Of a stretch of DNA of 8,120 nucleotides, positions 5,200-8,120 are shown in pieces. Origin of the DNA: Synergistales bacterium Syner_01 (GTDB lineage: Bacteria > Synergistota > Synergistia > Synergistales > Aminobacteriaceae); the NCBI GenBank assembly GCA_001604435.1, contig LVBO01000092.1:1-8120 (forward strand), written 5' to 3'. Every line of letters starts with the position of its first letter. Positions within the stretch are counted from its first letter, which is position 1. The notes under the pieces are model-generated. The model did not search any database. It was not told where the DNA came from and saw only the letters and a program-made list of their open reading frames with translations. Both the position numbers and the translations under genes were made by a program.

Positions 5200-6381
5200 A
5201 TGTCGGACTGTTTTCTTGTGCTTGAGGACGGAGAAGTCTTCAACGGTGTTTCTTTCGGGGCGCCGGCGCGCCGAACGGACGAGCTCGACGGTGGAGGAGC
5301 CGCAGAAGGAGGGGAGGTCGTCTTCAATACCGCGATGTCGGGGTATCACGAAATGTTGACGGACCCGTCCTACGCGGGGCAGATCGTCGCGCTCACCTCC
5401 CCCCACGCAGGGAATTACGGCTGCGACGACGCCTGGTCGGAGAGAGGACCGGACGAATCCGGAATGGCGGAGATAAAGCTGCGCGGGCTTGTTGTTCGTT
5501 CGTGCTCCTCCTGCCCCGTACCCCGCGGACGCATCTCGCTCGACGCTTTCCTCAAGAAGCACGGAATACCGGGTATCGCCGATGTGGACACGCGCTCGTT
5601 GACGATCCGCCTGCGGGAGAAAGGAAGCTGCAACGGCCTTATCGTCGCTCCTTCAGCTGGGGATGCGTTGAGCGAAGAGGAAATTCGTTCCGTCGAGTCG
5701 GTGTTCCGTCGTCTCCCCTCGATGGAGGGTGCGCATCTTCTCTCCTCGGTGGGCACGCGAACGGCGCTTCCCGCCGCTTTCGGAGAAAAGCTCCGTTTCA
5801 CCGTCGTCGACTGCGGGGTGAAGGGAAATATTCTCCGAGAACTCGATGCGAGAGGCGCCGCCGTCACGGTGCTTCCATGGAGCGCGTCGTCGGAGGACGT
5901 TCTGTCGACCACTCCCGACGGCGTGCTCTTCTCGAACGGCCCCGGCGACCCTGCCGCGCTCTCGTCGGTGGTGACAACCATCCGCAATCTCATCGGCGTC
6001 GTTCCGGTTTTCGGTATCTGTCTCGGGCACCAGATGATCGCCCTCGCGCTCGGAGGCAGGACGCGGAAGATGAAGTTCGGCCACCACGGCTGCAATCATC
6101 CCGTCAGAGACGAGCGGACCGGCAAGGTGCAGGTGACCAGTCAGAATCACGGCTTCGAGGTGGATGAACACTCTCTTCCGCCGGATGTGACCGTATGGTT
6201 CCGGAACGCCAACGACGGTTCCGTCGAGGGACTGATTCACGGGCGCCTTCCGGTGATGTCGTGCCAGTTTCACCCGGAGGCCGCTCCGGGACCGCACGAT
6301 TCCTCGTGGATTTTCGACGAGTTCGTCGGGATCGCCTCCAGGAGAAAGGAGGGATCCTCGTGCCTGCTCGAAACGATCTGA
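5200..6381 (+). CDS. carA: Carbamoyl-phosphate synthetase small (glutaminase) subunit
   Basis: A cytoplasmic class I glutamine amidotransferase that hydrolyses glutamine and passes ammonia to CarB for carbamoyl phosphate, the precursor of pyrimidines and arginine. The 393-residue length is normal. The N-terminal CarA domain shows VFNTAMSGYHEMLTDPSYAG and GIPGIADVDTRSLTIRLREKG. The amidotransferase domain shows SNGPGDP, GICLGHQ, GHHGCNHPV, TSQNHGFEV and CQFHPEA. The catalytic triad is Cys274, His358 and Glu360, matching E. coli Cys269, His353 and Glu355. The frame is open upstream to 5101, but the ATG at 5200 is preferred: GAGGGAGAGG lies just upstream, the protein then starts like other CarA (CFLVLEDGEVFNG), and the predicted transcript starts near 5136, so upstream starts would lie in or before the promoter. 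The end overlaps carB by 22 bases, which suggests coupled translation. Confidence 0.97.
   Translation: MSDCFLVLEDGEVFNGVSFGAPARRTDELDGGGAAEGGEVVFNTAMSGYHEMLTDPSYAGQIVALTSPHAGNYGCDDAWSERGPDESGMAEIKLRGLVVRSCSSCPVPRGRISLDAFLKKHGIPGIADVDTRSLTIRLREKGSCNGLIVAPSAGDALSEEEIRSVESVFRRLPSMEGAHLLSSVGTRTALPAAFGEKLRFTVVDCGVKGNILRELDARGAAVTVLPWSASSEDVLSTTPDGVLFSNGPGDPAALSSVVTTIRNLIGVVPVFGICLGHQMIALALGGRTRKMKFGHHGCNHPVRDERTGKVQVTSQNHGFEVDEHSLPPDVTVWFRNANDGSVEGLIHGRLPVMSCQFHPEAAPGPHDSSWIFDEFVGIASRRKEGSSCLLETI
6345..6353 (+). promoter_or_regulatory. Ribosome binding site for carB inside carA
   Basis: AAAGGAGGG lies in the last codons of carA, 6 bases before a GTG at 6360. It decides the carB start: no ATG occurs in the first few dozen carB codons, and the GTG gives the expected N-terminus PARNDLKKILVLGSG. 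Confidence 0.8.
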
Positions 6382-8120
6382 AGAAGATCCTCGTCCTCGG
6401 ATCGGGCGCCATCGTCATCGGACAGGCGTGCGAGTTCGACTACTCCGGGGTGCAGGCGGTCAAGGCGCTGAAGGAGGAGGGGTACGAGGTGGTGCTCGCC
6501 AACCCCAACCCGGCAACGGTGATGACCACTCCGGGAATCGCCGACGCCATCTACCTCGAACCGTTGAAGCTTCCGTGGGTGGAGGAGATCATCCGGTGCG
6601 AGCGTCCCGACGCGCTCTTGCCGACGATGGGAGGGCAGACCGCGCTGAATCTTGCCCTTGAACTCGCCGACGCAGGTGTCTTGGAGCGGTACGGCGTCGA
6701 GATCATCGGCGCGTCGGTCCGCTCCATTCGGCTTGCCGAGGACAGAGGCGCGTTCAAAGACGCCGTTCGCTCGATCGGACTGGACACCCCGCGCTCCGCT
6801 GTTGTCCGCAGCGCGGCGGAAGCGTTCGCCTTCGCCGAAGAGACGCCGCTCCCTCTGATCATTCGGCCGTCGTTTACGCTGGGCGGCCTGGGAGGTTCCA
6901 TCGCCTCCACGCGGAAACAGCTGGGGGTTCAAGTAGAGCGCGCTCTTGCGGAGAGCCCGGTCGGCGCGGCGCTTCTGGAGGAGTCGCTCATCGGATGGAA
7001 GGAGTTCGAGATGGAGGTCATGCGCGACCGCAGGGACAATGCAGTTGTCGTCTGTTCCATCGAAAACATCGATCCCATGGGAGTGCACACCGGAGACAGC
7101 GTAACCGTCGCCCCGATCCAGACGCTCAGCGACAGGGAGTACCAGGAGATGCGCACGGCGTCGCTCAACATTCTCAGGGCTGTCGGCGTGGACTGCGGCG
7201 GTTCCAATGTGCAGTTCGCCGTGCATCCCGAGACGGGGCGCATGGTCGTCATCGAGATGAATCCCCGCGTGAGCCGCTCTTCCGCGTTGGCGTCGAAGGC
7301 GACGGGCTTCCCTATAGCCCGCGCGGCGGCCAAACTTGCGGTGGGCTATACCCTCGACGAGATACCGAACGAGATTACGGGCAAGACGACGAGCTGCTTC
7401 GAGCCTGCGCTCGACTACGTCGCGGTGAAGGTCCCCCGCTTCGAAACCGAAAAGTTCCCCGCGGAGTACGAATGCCTCGGGACGCAGATGAAATCCGTCG
7501 GCGAGGCGCTCGCTCTCGGGCGGACGTTCATGGAAGCGCTGAACAAGGCCATACGGGCGGCGGAAGCGGGATACGACGGTCTGCAGGAGCTGGAGATCGG
7601 GTATGACGGGTTGGACCGCATGCTCGCTCCGCTCCATCCGAGAAAGCTCTTCGCCGCCTATACCGTGCTCCGTCGCGAGGGGAGACGCGCGCTTCCGTTG
7701 TTGGTGCGCAAGACGGGCGTCGACCCGTGGTTTCTGCACCAGATGGCCGAACAGGCCGACTTCGAGGAGAGCCTGGCGGAAGGGGTGTTGAACGGAAGGG
7801 CGATGTTGAAGGCCAAACGCTTCGGCCTCTCCGACGGACGGATCGCCCGCCTGACGGGGAAGAGCGAGTCCGAGGCGGAGTCTCTTCGGGAAGCCGAGGG
7901 CATCTTTCCATCGTTTCACTTCGTCGACACCTGCGCGGGGGAGTTCCCCGCCGCGACGCCGTATTTCTATTCGACATGGGGAGAGCGCGACGAAGGCGAG
8001 CCTCTGGGCGGGGACGCGGTGCTTATCCTCGCCTCCGGTCCCAACCGGATCGGACAGGGGCTTGAATTCGACACCTGTTGCACGCTCGCTTCGCTGGCCT
8101 GGCGGGAGGAGGGGCGGAAG
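6360..8120 (+). CDS. carB: Carbamoyl-phosphate synthetase large subunit (5' 587 codons)
   Basis: This subunit makes carbamoyl phosphate from bicarbonate, CarA-derived ammonia and two ATP, using two ATP-grasp halves. The window holds the first half, the oligomerisation region and the beginning of the second half; the frame stays open to the edge. It starts at a GTG within carA with a strong ribosome binding site. Visible blocks are IGQACEFDYSG, PTMGGQTALNLA, RPSFTLGGLGG, GWKEFEMEV, IENIDPMGVHTGDSVTVAP, EMNPRVSRSSALASKATG, TQMKSVGEALALGRTF and, from residue about 560, GPNRIGQGLEFD, which opens the second half. Numbering runs in register with E. coli CarB: Arg129, Arg169, Glu215, Asn236, Asp238, His243, Glu299, Asn301, Arg303 and Arg306 are all present, so the carboxyphosphate site looks active. 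The carbamoyl-phosphate site and the C-terminal allosteric domain lie beyond the window. A 549-codon antisense frame here is a codon-usage shadow. Confidence 0.97.
   Translation, partial: MPARNDLKKILVLGSGAIVIGQACEFDYSGVQAVKALKEEGYEVVLANPNPATVMTTPGIADAIYLEPLKLPWVEEIIRCERPDALLPTMGGQTALNLALELADAGVLERYGVEIIGASVRSIRLAEDRGAFKDAVRSIGLDTPRSAVVRSAAEAFAFAEETPLPLIIRPSFTLGGLGGSIASTRKQLGVQVERALAESPVGAALLEESLIGWKEFEMEVMRDRRDNAVVVCSIENIDPMGVHTGDSVTVAPIQTLSDREYQEMRTASLNILRAVGVDCGGSNVQFAVHPETGRMVVIEMNPRVSRSSALASKATGFPIARAAAKLAVGYTLDEIPNEITGKTTSCFEPALDYVAVKVPRFETEKFPAEYECLGTQMKSVGEALALGRTFMEALNKAIRAAEAGYDGLQELEIGYDGLDRMLAPLHPRKLFAAYTVLRREGRRALPLLVRKTGVDPWFLHQMAEQADFEESLAEGVLNGRAMLKAKRFGLSDGRIARLTGKSESEAESLREAEGIFPSFHFVDTCAGEFPAATPYFYSTWGERDEGEPLGGDAVLILASGPNRIGQGLEFDTCCTLASLAWREEGRK

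Noticed and set aside
6270..7919. 549-codon open frame on the minus strand
   Set aside because: It is antisense to carB, which is continuous and in register with E. coli CarB. Composition is Arg-rich and low-information, as expected of a shadow frame.

Overview
The window reads as ordinary chromosomal DNA of a moderately GC-rich bacterium, with tightly packed genes, strong AAGGAGG-type ribosome binding sites and sigma70-type promoters. An encapsulated-ferritin operon, a putative amino-acid-sensing HD-GYP receptor, the N-terminus of a D-Ala-D-Ala-ligase-like protein, and carAB with a GTG-started carB would fit an anaerobic, amino-acid-using lineage such as Synergistota. That placement is inference from gene style, not proof. 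There are no tRNA or rRNA genes, CRISPR arrays, transposases or phage genes.

Left part (1-1840, minus strand). The window opens inside the 5' end of a minus-strand gene, probably an ATP-grasp D-Ala-D-Ala-ligase-like protein. Upstream of it lies a perfect intrinsic terminator that closes a two-gene operon: a 116-residue encapsulated ferritin-like protein (EncFtn) with a C-terminal targeting tail, followed by a family 1 encapsulin shell protein. Together they encode a protein nanocompartment for iron oxidation and storage. The operon has a good promoter (TTGACG-N17-TATACT). Its -35, its -10 and the region just past the start site are each covered by a perfect inverted repeat, which suggests tight regulation.

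Middle part (1841-5075, plus strand). An ExoD-family membrane protein is followed after 63 bases by a 768-residue receptor: periplasmic dCache domain, degenerate HAMP/coiled coil, GAF, and an intact HD-GYP c-di-GMP phosphodiesterase. The dCache domain carries the residue set known from amino-acid-binding dCache sensors. The pair is probably co-transcribed and ends at a long hairpin terminator. It may link extracellular amino acids to c-di-GMP turnover and envelope or exopolysaccharide state.

Right part (5076-8120, plus strand). A near-consensus promoter (TTGACA-N17-TATTCT) drives carA and carB, the two subunits of glutamine-dependent carbamoyl-phosphate synthetase for pyrimidine and arginine synthesis. 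The genes overlap by 22 bases. carB is cut by the window edge shortly after its second synthetase half begins.

I did not find a clearly undescribed system. The parts most worth following up are the layered operator-like repeats controlling the encapsulin operon, the putative amino-acid-sensing HD-GYP receptor paired with ExoD, and an unexplained well-primed small ORF overlapping the first gene.
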